Below are positions 33,475-42,147 of a stretch of DNA of 64,000 bases, piece after piece (position 1 is the stretch's first letter; each line of letters starts with the position of its first letter). This DNA is from Streptomyces sp. Ag109_O5-1 (lineage in GTDB: Bacteria; Actinomycetota; Actinomycetes; Streptomycetales; Streptomycetaceae). The position numbers and the translations under genes are program-made. The notes under the pieces are model-generated. The model made no database searches. It was not told where the DNA came from and saw nothing but the letters and a program-made list of their open reading frames with translations. The stretch covers positions 6,572,001-6,636,000 of the forward strand of contig NZ_RKQF01000001.1 in NCBI RefSeq assembly GCF_003814875.1. Reading direction: 5' to 3'.

Positions 33475-34151
33475 CCCGTGTGCTCGTCGTCGAGGACGAG
33501 GAGTCCTTCTCCGACGCCCTGTCGTACATGCTCCGCAAGGAGGGCTTCGAGGTCGCCGTGGCGGCCACGGGCCCCGACGGACTCGACGAGTTCGAGCGCA
33601 ACGGCGCCGACCTCGTCCTCCTCGACCTGATGCTGCCGGGGCTGCCCGGTACCGAGGTCTGCCGCCAGCTGCGCGGCCGCTCCAACGTCCCCGTCATCAT
33701 GGTGACGGCCAAGGACAGCGAGATCGACAAGGTCGTCGGGCTCGAAATAGGAGCCGACGACTACGTCACCAAGCCCTTCTCGTCCCGCGAACTGGTGGCC
33801 CGCATCCGCGCGGTGCTCCGCCGCCGCGGCGAGCCCGAGGAGGTCACCCCGGCCGCCCTCGAAGCGGGCCCGGTCCGCATGGACGTCGACCGCCACGTGG
33901 TCACCGTCTCCGGCTCCAAGGTCGACCTTCCCCTCAAGGAGTTCGACCTCCTGGAGATGCTGCTGCGCAACGCGGGCCGCGTCCTGACCCGTATGCAGCT
34001 CATCGACCGGGTCTGGGGCGCCGACTACGTCGGCGACACCAAGACCCTCGACGTCCACGTCAAGCGCCTGCGCGCAAAGATCGAACCGGACCCGGGCGCC
34101 CCGCGCTACCTGGTGACGGTGCGGGGCCTCGGCTACAAGTTCGAGCCCTAA
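33471..34151 (+). CDS. phoP: Response regulator PhoP (RegX3-like)
   Basis: 226 residues from GTG 33471, overlapping the phoR stop by 4 nt. Receiver domain with phosphoacceptor Asp52 (LVLLDLMLPGLPG) and the KPFSSREL lysine; OmpR-type winged helix at the C terminus (LPLKEFDLLEMLLRNAGRVL, TLDVHVKRLRAKIE, LVTVRGLGYKFE). It binds PHO boxes to activate phosphate scavenging and, in Streptomyces, represses much secondary metabolism. A structured RNA-like region and terminator follow. Confidence 0.97.
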   Translation: MTRVLVVEDEESFSDALSYMLRKEGFEVAVAATGPDGLDEFERNGADLVLLDLMLPGLPGTEVCRQLRGRSNVPVIMVTAKDSEIDKVVGLEIGADDYVTKPFSSRELVARIRAVLRRRGEPEEVTPAALEAGPVRMDVDRHVVTVSGSKVDLPLKEFDLLEMLLRNAGRVLTRMQLIDRVWGADYVGDTKTLDVHVKRLRAKIEPDPGAPRYLVTVRGLGYKFEP

Positions 34152-34171
34152 GTCGCCGACCGGCTACGATG

Positions 34172-34350
34172 AGCAACCCTCGCCGTCGGGTGGACGGAGA
34201 GGCTAAACGCCTGTGGAGCGTTGGTAAGACCCGGAGTGATCCGGGCGCGATGCGGTGAAGCAGGAATCCCCTTGAGGGTGCGCCAAAAGTTCGAGCCGTA
34301 AAGCTCGGCAACGCCAAGGGCGGGAACCGATAACCAAGGTTCCCGCCCTA
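34172..34350 (+). ncRNA. Candidate structured RNA downstream of phoP
   Basis: No ORF fits this about 180-nt region, but several nested helices do: CCGTC/GACGG (near 34193-34197), CCCGGA-GTGA-TCCGGG (34230-34245), GGCGC ... GCGCC enclosing GCGGTGAAGCAGGAATCCCC, GAGC/GCTC (near 34293), then a perfect 12-bp terminator. A TACGAT box at 34166-34171 could be a -10 element. The GTGAAGCAGGAATCCCC core resembles, from memory only, guide (omega) RNAs of TnpB elements. It could instead be a phoP 3' UTR RNA. Confidence 0.5.
34317..34349. terminator. Terminator between phoP and the lipoprotein gene
   Basis: AGGGCGGGAACC (34317-34328) / GGTTCCCGCCCT (34338-34349), perfect 12-bp stem. It lies between convergent transcripts and can serve both. 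Confidence 0.88.
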
Positions 34351-34368
34351 GCTGTTTCAGGCCGACGC

Positions 34369-35043
34369 TCAGCCCGCGTTCGTCGACGCCGACGCCGAGT
34401 CGGTCGGGGTGGCCGAGGCGCTCTCGGACGTCTTGCCCTTCTTGCCGGTCTTACCGGCCTTGGCGCTCTCGCTCGCCGTGGCGCCGGCGGCCGGGGAGAC
34501 GGAGACCGACGCGGAGGCCGAAGGCGACGGCACCGAGCTCGGGCCCCAGCCAGTGAAGTAGCTCTCGGCCGGCACGACGAACGCGCGCAGGCTCACGTCA
34601 CCGGTCTTGCTGAAGGTGAACGTGATCTTCTGGGCGTTGCCGTCCTGGACCGCCTCACGGCTGCTGGCCAGCATCGCGGAGGCGTTGTCCTTGCCGCCGA
34701 GGATCAGCCGGCCGCCGGCCTGGATGGTCAGCGGCTGCGACTTGGTGGCGTGCAGCTCGGCGGTCTTGTTGGTACCGGCGACGACGATCGACTGGAGCGT
34801 CTCCGGCTCGGTGCCGGTGTTGAAGATGGTCGCGGAGATCACGGCCGGTCCGTCCGACGTGAGGTCGGGCTGCGTGATCACGCTCGCGTTCTGGACCTTG
34901 ATGTCGCCGACACTCGTCGCGGCGTTGTCGGGCTTGATCTCCAGCGTCTGGGAGTCGTTGCCGGCGCCGCACGCGGCGAGCGAGGCGACGGAGAAGGCGA
35001 TGGCGGAGGCGGCGAGGGCGCCGCGTCGAAGGCTGCTGCTCAC
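34369..35043 (-). CDS. Lipoprotein, DUF461-like
   Basis: 224 residues from GTG 35043 with AAGGAG upstream. The type II signal ends in the lipobox LAAC (Cys25). A beta-sandwich-like domain (VGDIKVQNASVITQPDLTSD, GPAVISATIFNTGTEPETL, GGRLILGGKDNAS) resembles the PCuAC/DUF461 family, whose relatives bind copper, but the His/Met copper ligands are not evident. The last about 60 residues are a Ser/Ala/Lys/Pro low-complexity tail. Surface-anchored; function unknown. Confidence 0.82.
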   Translation of the reverse strand: MSSSLRRGALAASAIAFSVASLAACGAGNDSQTLEIKPDNAATSVGDIKVQNASVITQPDLTSDGPAVISATIFNTGTEPETLQSIVVAGTNKTAELHATKSQPLTIQAGGRLILGGKDNASAMLASSREAVQDGNAQKITFTFSKTGDVSLRAFVVPAESYFTGWGPSSVPSPSASASVSVSPAAGATASESAKAGKTGKKGKTSESASATPTDSASASTNAG

Positions 35044-35648
35044 GGCGGCGGCAACTCCTTGAACGCACGGGCGACTACCTTATAAAGCCGCCCTAAGTGT
35101 CTGTCAGCGGCCTTAGGTTACCGAGCCGTTCCCGCACGGTCGCACCCGACCCTCCCCAAGCCCCTCGCTTCTCTCAAGCAGTGGGTACCCCCAGGGGGCT
35201 GCAAGTGACTCTCCGGTCACTTTGAAGCGACGCCCGTCCGGCATTCAGATAACTCGTTCGCAACACCGCGCGCAAAATTTCCGTGAAGGAATGCGCGGCC
35301 ACCAGGGAAATTGATCACGTACCGTTCGGTCGGACGCCTGTGATCAATTCCGGAAACGCCCCGGATCCGGTCCGGGCAACCGAACGGAGTAGCGGAAGTC
35401 GTACGCTTGGAACCGGACATATGGGGACGTTCATCCACTTGGGTGGGCGTCCGGATGTGTGTAACGTGCGCGTTTCACCTCACCCGGAGAGCCGCTCCGA
35501 CCTGCGAATACCTGCTTCCGGACGGCTTGTGCAGCACGTTCCTGTTGCTGTTGTCAAGCCCCGAGATATGCCCTGACCTGCGAAAACGCCATTCAGAACC
35601 GCCGGTTTCCGTGTTACCCTGGATAGCCACGGAAGGGGTACCTGTCAC
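35044..35648. other. Gene-free divergent region upstream of carD with an inverted repeat
   Basis: These 605 nt lack a convincing gene. 35309-35318 (AATTGATCAC) and 35340-35349 (GTGATCAATT) form a perfect 10-bp inverted repeat with a 21-nt spacer, in a relatively A+T-rich patch. Close to carD, TTTCCGTGTTACCCTGGATA (about 35604-35623) could contain the -10 region; AAGGGGT near 35634 is the ribosome binding site. The sigma class is not clear to me. Confidence 0.45.
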
Positions 35649-36131
35649 ATGACGTTCAAGGTTGGCGACACCGTGGTCTATCCCCATCACGGGGCCGCGC
35701 TGATCGAGGCCATCGAAACTCGCCAGATCAAAGGCGTGGACAAGACCTACTTGGTGCTGAAGGTCGCCCAGGGTGACCTGACGGTACGTGTGCCAGCGGA
35801 CAATGCGGAGTTCGTCGGCGTGCGTGATGTGGTCGGTCAGGACGGGCTGGACCGGGTCTTCGAGGTGCTGCGTGCACCGTACGCCGAGGAGCCCACGAAC
35901 TGGTCCCGTCGTTACAAGGCAAACCTGGAGAAGCTCGCCTCCGGCGATGTCATCAAGGTCGCGGAAGTCGTGCGTGACCTGTGGCGTCGTGAGCGCGAGC
36001 GCGGACTCTCCGCCGGAGAGAAGCGCATGCTCGCCAAGGCCCGCCAGATCCTGGTGAGCGAGCTCGCCCTCGCGGAGAACACGAACGAGGACAAGGCCGA
36101 GGCCCTGCTCGACGAGGTCCTCGCGTCCTGA
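35649..36131 (+). CDS. carD: CarD family RNA polymerase-binding regulator
   Basis: 160 residues from ATG 35649. The N-terminal Tudor-like RNAP interaction domain (MTFKVGDTVVYPHHGAALIE, TYLVLKVAQGDLTVRVPADN) is followed by the helical DNA-binding domain with the conserved Trp (NWSRRYKANLEKL, DLWRRERERGLSAGEKRML). CarD binds the RNAP beta lobe and stabilises open complexes at rRNA and housekeeping promoters. The following ispD/ispF order is conserved in actinobacteria, but a hairpin separates them here. Confidence 0.96.
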   Translation: MTFKVGDTVVYPHHGAALIEAIETRQIKGVDKTYLVLKVAQGDLTVRVPADNAEFVGVRDVVGQDGLDRVFEVLRAPYAEEPTNWSRRYKANLEKLASGDVIKVAEVVRDLWRRERERGLSAGEKRMLAKARQILVSELALAENTNEDKAEALLDEVLAS

Positions 36132-36170
36132 CGCGGTCCAGCTCGGCACACTGAAACTCCGCACACCGAT

Positions 36171-36275
36171 ATGCCGCGGTGCCCGATGACACAGCAACTG
36201 TCGCCGGGCGCTGCGGCATGTTCGTACCCGGAATCCCGGAACGCGCATATTGAGCCCAACGCGCGTATTGAGCCC
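36171..36275 (+). terminator. carD terminator hairpin, followed by an 18-bp tandem repeat
   Basis: ATGCCGC...GCGGCAT arms (36171-36185 and 36205-36219, two mismatches) form a long hairpin 40 nt after carD. Then AACGCGCATATTGAGCCC (36240-36257) repeats directly as AACGCGCGTATTGAGCCC (36258-36275). The rest of the 327-nt carD-ispD gap shows nothing else recognisable. Confidence 0.65.
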
Positions 36276-36458
36276 GCTGTGCTCGGTCACTCGGAACCCC
36301 GCCCTGAACCCACCCCGGCGGAAACCCCCGATACTAGGCGTGCCGGGCCCGGGCTGCTGGCTCGACCGGTGTCACGGAAGGGTCCGGTCAAGGCGTCGCG
36401 CCCGGCACTTCCCAGGCCATACCCACGCCAGGCCCGCACACAAACCTGACAGGAACCG

Positions 36459-37223
36459 ATGTCTGACGATTCGCGTCCTTCGCGTACGGAATCGCGTACC
36501 GCACTGCGCACGGCAGCCGTGATTCCCGCCGCCGGCCGGGGCGTACGCCTCGGTCCGGGCGCCCCCAAGGCGCTACGCGCGCTGAACGGCACGCCCATGC
36601 TCATCCACGCCGTACGCGCCCTGGCCGCCTCCCGCGCGGTCTCCCTGGTCGTCGTCGTGGCCCCGCCCGACGGCGCGCCCGAGGTCAAGTCCCTCCTCGA
36701 CGCGCATGCGCTGCCCGACCGCACCGACTTCCTCGTCGTCCCCGGCGGCGAGTCCCGCCAGGAGTCGGTCAAGCTCGGCCTGGACGCACTGCCCCCGGAC
36801 TACGACATCGTCCTCGTCCACGACGCGGCCCGCCCCCTCGTCCCCGTCGACACCGTCGACGCCGTGATCCAGGCGGTCCGCGAGGGCGCCCCCGCGGTCG
36901 TCCCCGCCCTCCCCCTCGCCGACACGGTCAAGGAGGTCGAGCCGGCGGCCACCCCCGGAGACCCGGAACCGGTGGTCGCGACCCCGGAGCGGGCCCGGCT
37001 GCGCGCCGTGCAGACCCCCCAGGGCTTCGACCGCACGACACTGGTCCGCGCCCACGAGACGGTCACCGACAACGTGACCGACGACGCCAGCATGGTCGAA
37101 CAGCTGGGCGAGCAGGTCGTGGTCGTCCCCGGCCACGAGGAGGCCTTCAAGGTCACCCGCCCCCTGGACCTGGTCCTCGCGGAGGCGGTCCTGGCCCGCA
37201 GGAGGCTCAACGATGGCTTCTGA
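36459..37223 (+). CDS. ispD: 2-C-methyl-D-erythritol 4-phosphate cytidylyltransferase
   Basis: 254 residues from ATG 36459. The CTP-binding glycine-rich motif IPAAGRGVRLGPGAPKALRA, the VHDAARPLVP loop and TPQGFDRTTL are typical of IspD. It makes CDP-ME in the MEP pathway to isopentenyl diphosphate. The next gene, ispF, overlaps its end by 11 nt, so the pair is co-translated. Confidence 0.97.
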   Translation: MSDDSRPSRTESRTALRTAAVIPAAGRGVRLGPGAPKALRALNGTPMLIHAVRALAASRAVSLVVVVAPPDGAPEVKSLLDAHALPDRTDFLVVPGGESRQESVKLGLDALPPDYDIVLVHDAARPLVPVDTVDAVIQAVREGAPAVVPALPLADTVKEVEPAATPGDPEPVVATPERARLRAVQTPQGFDRTTLVRAHETVTDNVTDDASMVEQLGEQVVVVPGHEEAFKVTRPLDLVLAEAVLARRRLNDGF

Positions 37224-37704
37224 GGTCGTACTGCCGCGCGTCGGCATCGGTACCGACATCCACGCCTTCGAAGAGGGCCGCGAGCTGTGGTGCGCCGGCC
37301 TCAAGTGGGAGGGCGAGGGCCCGGGCCTGGCCGGCCACTCCGACGCGGACGTCGTCGCCCACGCGGCCTGCAACGCGCTCTTCTCGGCGGCGGGACTCGG
37401 GGACCTGGGGCAGCACTTCGGCACGGGACGGCCCCAGTGGTCGGGCGCGTCCGGCGTGACCCTCCTGACGGAGGCGGCCCGGATCGTCCGCGACGCCGGT
37501 TTCACCATCGGGAACGTCGCCGTACAGGTCGTAGGCCCGCGCCCGAAGATCGGAAAGCGCCGGGACGAGGCCGAGAAGATTCTTTCGGACGCCGCCGGGG
37601 CTCCCGTGTCGGTCTCCGGGGCCACCACGGACGGCCTGGGTTTCCCGGGCCGGGGCGAAGGTCTCATGGCGGTGGCAACGGCGTTGGTCGTGAAAACAGC
37701 GTGA
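37213..37704 (+). CDS. ispF: 2-C-methyl-D-erythritol 2,4-cyclodiphosphate synthase
   Basis: 163 residues from ATG 37213, overlapping ispD by 11 nt. GIGTDIHAFEEG gives the metal-binding Asp and His, AGHSDADVVAHAACNALFSA the second His, and the C-terminal TDGLGFPGRGEG the family end motif. It cyclises CDP-ME 2-phosphate. Homotrimeric in known structures. Confidence 0.97.
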   Translation: MASEVVLPRVGIGTDIHAFEEGRELWCAGLKWEGEGPGLAGHSDADVVAHAACNALFSAAGLGDLGQHFGTGRPQWSGASGVTLLTEAARIVRDAGFTIGNVAVQVVGPRPKIGKRRDEAEKILSDAAGAPVSVSGATTDGLGFPGRGEGLMAVATALVVKTA

Positions 37705-37710
37705 CCGGAT

Positions 37711-37796
37711 TCCTTCAGGGGCGCGGGGCCGAATCGATGTGCGGCTCCGCCGCCCGGGCGCGACGAGCCACAGCGCACCCGCACCCGGCAACGGCG
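37711..37796. repeat. Dispersed intergenic repeat, copy 4 (long form)
   Basis: AGGGGCGCGGGG, then CCGAATCGATGTGCGGCTCC, GCCGCCCGGGCGCGACGAGC and CACAGCGCACCCGCACCCGG. Lies between ispF and cysS; the 5' hairpin arm is degraded. Confidence 0.7.
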
Positions 37797-37846
37797 CTTC
37801 GCACGCCGGTGCCACGCACCACCCTCCGCCCACTACCCTAGGTCCC

Positions 37847-39244
37847 GTGACTATTCGCCTGTACGACACCAACGCCCGGCAGATCCGTGACTTCACCCCG
37901 CTCACCGCGGGCTGTGTCTCGATCTACCTCTGTGGTGCCACCGTGCAGGCGGCGCCCCACATCGGGCACATCCGGTCCGGCCTGAACTTCGACATCATGC
38001 GCCGCTGGTTCGAATACCGCGGCTATGCCGTGACGTTCATCCGCAACGTCACGGACATCGACGACAAGATCATCGCCAAGTCCGCCGAGCAGGGCCGCCC
38101 CTGGTGGGCGATCGGCTACGAGAACGAGCGCGCGTTCAACGACGGCTACTTCGCGCTCGGCTGCCTCCCGCCGACGTACGAGCCCCGCGCGACCGGGCAC
38201 GTGCCGGAGATGATCGAGATGATGCGCGGGCTCATCGAGCGCGGGCACGCCTACGAGGCCGACGGCAACGTCTACTTCGACGTGCGCTCCTACCCGGACT
38301 ACCTCCAGCTCTCCAACCAGGAGCTGGACAACCTCCGCCAGCCCGAGGGCGAGGGCGAGACCGGCAAGCGGGACCAGCGGGACTTCGCGCTCTGGAAGGC
38401 CGTGAAACCGGGCGAGCCCAGCTGGGAGACGCCGTGGGGCCGCGGCCGCCCGGGCTGGCACCTGGAGTGCTCGGCGATGGCCCACAAGTACCTCGGCGAG
38501 TCGTTCGACATCCATGGCGGCGGCCTGGACCTGATCTTCCCGCACCACGAGAACGAGATCGCCCAGGCCAAGGCGTTCGGCGACGACTTCGCCCAGTACT
38601 GGGTGCACAACGCCTGGGTCACCATGAGCGGCGAGAAGATGTCGAAGTCCCTCGGGAACTCGGTCCTCGTCTCCGAGATGGTCAAGCACTGGCGCCCGAT
38701 CGTGCTGCGCTACTACCTGGGCACCCCGCACTACCGCTCCATGATCGAGTACAGCGAGGAGTCGCTGCGCGAGGCCGAGTCGGCGTTCGCGCGCATCGAG
38801 GGCTTCGTGCAGCGCGTGGTGGAGCTGGCCGGGGGAGCAGTCGAGCCCTCGCCGGAGGTCCCGCCGGCGTTCGCCGAGGCGATGGACGACGACCTGGGTG
38901 TCCCGCAGGCCCTCGCCGTCGTGCACACCACGGTCAGGCAGGGCAACTCCGCCCTCGCCGCCGACGACAAGGAAGCCGCGGTGGCCCGCCTCGCCGAGGT
39001 CCGCGCCATGCTCGGCGTCCTCGGCCTCGACCCGCTCGATGCGCACTGGGCCGGTGGCGTCGAGAAGGGCGACGACCTGCACGGGGTCGTGGACAGCCTC
39101 GTACGGCTCGTCCTCGACCAGCGCGAGTCCGCCCGCGGCCGCAAGGACTGGGCGACCGCCGACGCCATCCGCGACCAGCTGGGCCAGTCCGGCCTCGCGA
39201 TCGAGGACAGCCCCTCCGGACCGCGCTGGACCCTCAAGTCCTAG
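37847..39244 (+). CDS. cysS: Cysteinyl-tRNA synthetase
   Basis: 465 residues from GTG 37847; the longer frame runs back through the dispersed repeat. LCGATVQAAPHIGHIRSGLN holds the zinc Cys and HIGH motif, HLECSAMA and FPHHENEIAQ the other zinc ligands, and GEKMSKSLGNS the KMSKS loop. The N-terminal motif is that of CysRS, not the MshC paralogue (TPYDATHMGH). It charges tRNA-Cys. Confidence 0.97.
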   Translation: MTIRLYDTNARQIRDFTPLTAGCVSIYLCGATVQAAPHIGHIRSGLNFDIMRRWFEYRGYAVTFIRNVTDIDDKIIAKSAEQGRPWWAIGYENERAFNDGYFALGCLPPTYEPRATGHVPEMIEMMRGLIERGHAYEADGNVYFDVRSYPDYLQLSNQELDNLRQPEGEGETGKRDQRDFALWKAVKPGEPSWETPWGRGRPGWHLECSAMAHKYLGESFDIHGGGLDLIFPHHENEIAQAKAFGDDFAQYWVHNAWVTMSGEKMSKSLGNSVLVSEMVKHWRPIVLRYYLGTPHYRSMIEYSEESLREAESAFARIEGFVQRVVELAGGAVEPSPEVPPAFAEAMDDDLGVPQALAVVHTTVRQGNSALAADDKEAAVARLAEVRAMLGVLGLDPLDAHWAGGVEKGDDLHGVVDSLVRLVLDQRESARGRKDWATADAIRDQLGQSGLAIEDSPSGPRWTLKS

Positions 39245-39343
39245 CCGCCCCGGATCTGAAGATCAACTGTGCCGCCCGGCCCCCCGGGCGGCACACTGCA
39301 TAAGACGCACGTACGAAACGAAGCTCACGGAGACGGGTAACTC

Positions 39344-40285
39344 ATGGCAGCCAACAACCGCCGCATGTCCGGCAAGAAGGGCGCGCAGGTCGGCAGTGGC
39401 GGCCAGCGGCGCCGGGGCCTGGAGGGCAAGGGCCCGACCCCGCCCGCCGAGATGCGCAAGGGCCACAAGAAGAACCGCATCGCCACCGCCAAGGCCAAGC
39501 AGACCCAGCGCCGCCCGGTGGCACGCGGCCGCGGCGGCAAGGGCACGTCCGAGATGGTCGTCGGCCGCAACCCGGTGGTGGAAGCCCTCCGCGAGGGCGT
39601 CCCGGCCTCCACTCTCTACGTCCAGCAGTTCATCGACAACGACGAGCGGGTCCGCGAGGCGCTGCAGCTCGCCGCCGAGCGCGGTGGCATCAACCTCATG
39701 GAGGCCCCGCGCCCCGAGCTGGACCGTATGACGAACGGCCTCAACCACCAGGGCCTGGTCCTCCAGGTTCCGCCGTACGAGTACGCGCACCCCGAGGACC
39801 TGGCCGACGCGGCGGCCGACGAGGGCGAGGACCCGCTGATCGTCGCCCTGGACGGGGTCACCGACCCGCGCAACCTCGGCGCGGTCGTCCGCTCGGTCTC
39901 CGCCTTCGGCGGCCACGGAGTCGTCGTCCCCGAGCGCCGCGCGGCCGGTATGACCGCCGGCGCCTGGAAGACGTCGGCCGGTACGGCGGCCCGCACGCCC
40001 GTCGCCCGCGCCACCAACCTGACCCGGGCCCTGGAGTCGTACAAGAAGGCCGGCATCGTGATCGTCGGCCTCGCGGCGGACGGCGAGCACGAGATCGGCG
40101 ACCTGGAGGCCCTCGGCGGCCCGGTCGTCATCGTCGTCGGCAGCGAGGGCAAGGGCCTGTCCCGACTGGTCGGCGAGACCTGCGACTTCCGGGTCCGCAT
40201 CCCGATGCCGGGCGGTGCCGAGTCGCTCAACGCCGGTGTGGCGGCGGGGATCGTGCTGTACGAGGCGGCGCGGCGGCGGGGCTGA
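39344..40285 (+). CDS. rlmB: 23S rRNA (guanosine-2'-O-)-methyltransferase RlmB (SpoU/TrmH family)
   Basis: 313 residues from ATG 39344. A basic Lys/Arg/Gly-rich extension (about 1-65) precedes the substrate-binding domain (VVGRNPVVEALREGVPASTL) and the SPOUT catalytic domain: ALDGVTDPRNLGAVVRSVSA (motif 1), IVVGSEGKGLSRLV (motif 2), IPMPGGAESLNAGVAAGIVL (motif 3). It probably methylates G2251-equivalent 23S rRNA. The 3' end is part of a 33-bp tandem repeat. Confidence 0.94.
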   Translation: MAANNRRMSGKKGAQVGSGGQRRRGLEGKGPTPPAEMRKGHKKNRIATAKAKQTQRRPVARGRGGKGTSEMVVGRNPVVEALREGVPASTLYVQQFIDNDERVREALQLAAERGGINLMEAPRPELDRMTNGLNHQGLVLQVPPYEYAHPEDLADAAADEGEDPLIVALDGVTDPRNLGAVVRSVSAFGGHGVVVPERRAAGMTAGAWKTSAGTAARTPVARATNLTRALESYKKAGIVIVGLAADGEHEIGDLEALGGPVVIVVGSEGKGLSRLVGETCDFRVRIPMPGGAESLNAGVAAGIVLYEAARRRG

Positions 40286-40357
40286 CGGCCGTACGAGGCG
40301 GCGCGGCGGCGGGGCTGACGGCCATGCGAGGCGACGCGCCGCCGGGGCTGAACAAAC
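40259..40357 (+). repeat. 33-bp tandem repeat including the rlmB stop codon
   Basis: Three adjacent 33-nt units start at 40259, 40292 and 40325. Units 1 and 2 differ at one base; unit 3 is diverged. Each unit contains GGGGCTGA, so the end and stop of rlmB were duplicated downstream. Confidence 0.8.
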
Positions 40358-40468
40358 GTCCGTAACCTCACCCGTGCGGGGTAATTCCGGCGTCCAGGGC
40401 ATCCTTGACGGGGTCCGGACACATCCGGCCGGTCAAAGCAGTGTCCTAACTCCACGTCACTCGGTTAG

Positions 40469-42139
40469 ATGAGTGTGGACACCAGAACACCCCGCACACC
40501 CACGGGGGACCGCTCGTCGGGATTCCGCTCCGGATTCGCCTCCGGTCCCGACGACGCTCCCGCGCTGAGCATGGTGAAGGTGCCGAGCGATCCGGCGCAG
40601 GTCATCGTCAACCACGCGAGCTTCCGCGTGCAGCTGGGCGTATCGACACGGCGTACCCAATCCCCCCGGGTCGTGCGGCACATGAGCGCCACCGAGGACA
40701 CCACGCGGATCCCGGTCGCCGGCCCGGCGGGCAGAGCGGGAGCGGCCGTCGGCCGCCGCCGCCCGGTCGTGTGGAGCGGCAGGTCCGCGCCCGACGACAC
40801 CGGCGCCCACCGGCTGCTCCAGGCCGTCCGCGGCGGCAGCGTCCGGTACGCCGAGGAACCGGCCGAGCCGGCCGGCGCGACCCAGGTCATCCCCCGCGTC
40901 GACGACGGCTACCACGTGCTGGAACAGACCGCCGAGACGCCGGTGGTCGGCCACCCGCGCTCCCCGGCCTCGGGCGAGAACCGACTGCTCCCGAACATGC
41001 GGACGGTCGGCAGCGCCTACGACGAACCGGGCTACGGCGAACCGGCCTACCCCGACGACCGGTTCGACGACTACGACCACCTCGACGAGGAGCCCCCCAC
41101 CAGGCGGACCGGCGACGGCGACCCGGCCCGGCACGCCTACTACCCCGGCCGCCGGATGAACCTCGGCGTGGTCCTGCTCCCGCTCCGGATCTTCCTCGGC
41201 TTCATCTCCGTCTACGCCGGCATGGGCAAGCTGTGCGACCCCGTCTACTTCGACGGCGGCAAGCGCGGCTCCATGGTCACCTGGCTCAACACGCTGCACC
41301 CCTGGGAGGTCGCCGAGCCGCTGCGCCAGTTCGCCCTCCAGCACCCGGTCGGCTCCGGCCTGGTGATCGCCTTCTTCCAGGTGATCGTCGGCGTCCTGAC
41401 CATCCTCGGCTGCTGGCAGCGGGTCGCCGCGGTCGTCGGAGCGCTGCTGTCCGCCGCGCTCATCGTCACCGTCAGCTGGAAGACCGTCCCCGCCTACGAC
41501 GCCCCCGACATCATCTACCTCGCCGCCTGGTCGCCGCTGATCATCGCCGGCGCCCCCGTCTACTCCGTCGACGGCCGGCTGGCGGGCAGCGCCTGGCGAC
41601 GCCTCGGCCCCCGCGCCGACATCTGGGAGCTGCGCGCCTTCGTGCTCCGCCGAGGCGCCCTGGTCACGGCCATCACCATCGGCCTCACCCTCCTCATCGG
41701 CTCCCTCCTGGGCGGCGCGGTCCGCGACTCCAGCCGAGTGGTCGTCCCCGGCCCCGGCGAGGCGCCCCGCAACAACCTCCCCGGCTCACCGCTCCCCGGC
41801 AAGCCGGCCAAGCGCCACGCCACGACTCCGTCGGCCCCCACCTCCCCCTCCGGGGGCGCGACGGCCGGCGCGAGCCCCTCCGGGGCGGCCACGACCCCGA
41901 GCGCCGGCCACACGGCGGGCAACACGACCACCACCCCCAGCGAGACCCAGGGCACGACAGGCCAGGCCCCGCCCCAGCACACCGCCCCGGCGCCCACCAC
42001 AGCCGGCCCGACCTCCGGCGGCACCGCCACCGGCGGCGCCTCCTCGACGGGCGGCGGCACGGGCACCGGCACGGGCACCAGCGGCGGCGGCGCGTCATCC
42101 TCGGGCCAGCCGGGCCTGGTGGGCGGCCTGCTGGGCTGA
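40469..42139 (+). CDS. DoxX family membrane protein with long cytoplasmic and Thr/Ser-rich regions
   Basis: 556 residues from ATG 40469; no strong ribosome binding site, and a later start (such as ATG 40682) is possible. The first about 225 residues are charged and probably disordered. A DoxX-type four-helix membrane domain (about 230-415: LLPLRIFLGFISVYAGMGKL, VIAFFQVIVGVLTILGCWQR, GALLSAALIVTVSW) follows, with one more helix near 400. The last about 120 residues are Thr/Ser/Gly/Pro-rich. DoxX proteins are linked to redox or sulfur metabolism in some bacteria; this fusion has no known function. Confidence 0.82.
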   Translation: MSVDTRTPRTPTGDRSSGFRSGFASGPDDAPALSMVKVPSDPAQVIVNHASFRVQLGVSTRRTQSPRVVRHMSATEDTTRIPVAGPAGRAGAAVGRRRPVVWSGRSAPDDTGAHRLLQAVRGGSVRYAEEPAEPAGATQVIPRVDDGYHVLEQTAETPVVGHPRSPASGENRLLPNMRTVGSAYDEPGYGEPAYPDDRFDDYDHLDEEPPTRRTGDGDPARHAYYPGRRMNLGVVLLPLRIFLGFISVYAGMGKLCDPVYFDGGKRGSMVTWLNTLHPWEVAEPLRQFALQHPVGSGLVIAFFQVIVGVLTILGCWQRVAAVVGALLSAALIVTVSWKTVPAYDAPDIIYLAAWSPLIIAGAPVYSVDGRLAGSAWRRLGPRADIWELRAFVLRRGALVTAITIGLTLLIGSLLGGAVRDSSRVVVPGPGEAPRNNLPGSPLPGKPAKRHATTPSAPTSPSGGATAGASPSGAATTPSAGHTAGNTTTTPSETQGTTGQAPPQHTAPAPTTAGPTSGGTATGGASSTGGGTGTGTGTSGGGASSSGQPGLVGGLLG

Positions 42140-42147
42140 CCCACCTT

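Noticed and set aside
35217..35438. Small minus-strand ORF in the carD upstream region
   Set aside because: No ribosome binding site, no recognisable fold, and it spans the inverted repeat that looks regulatory.
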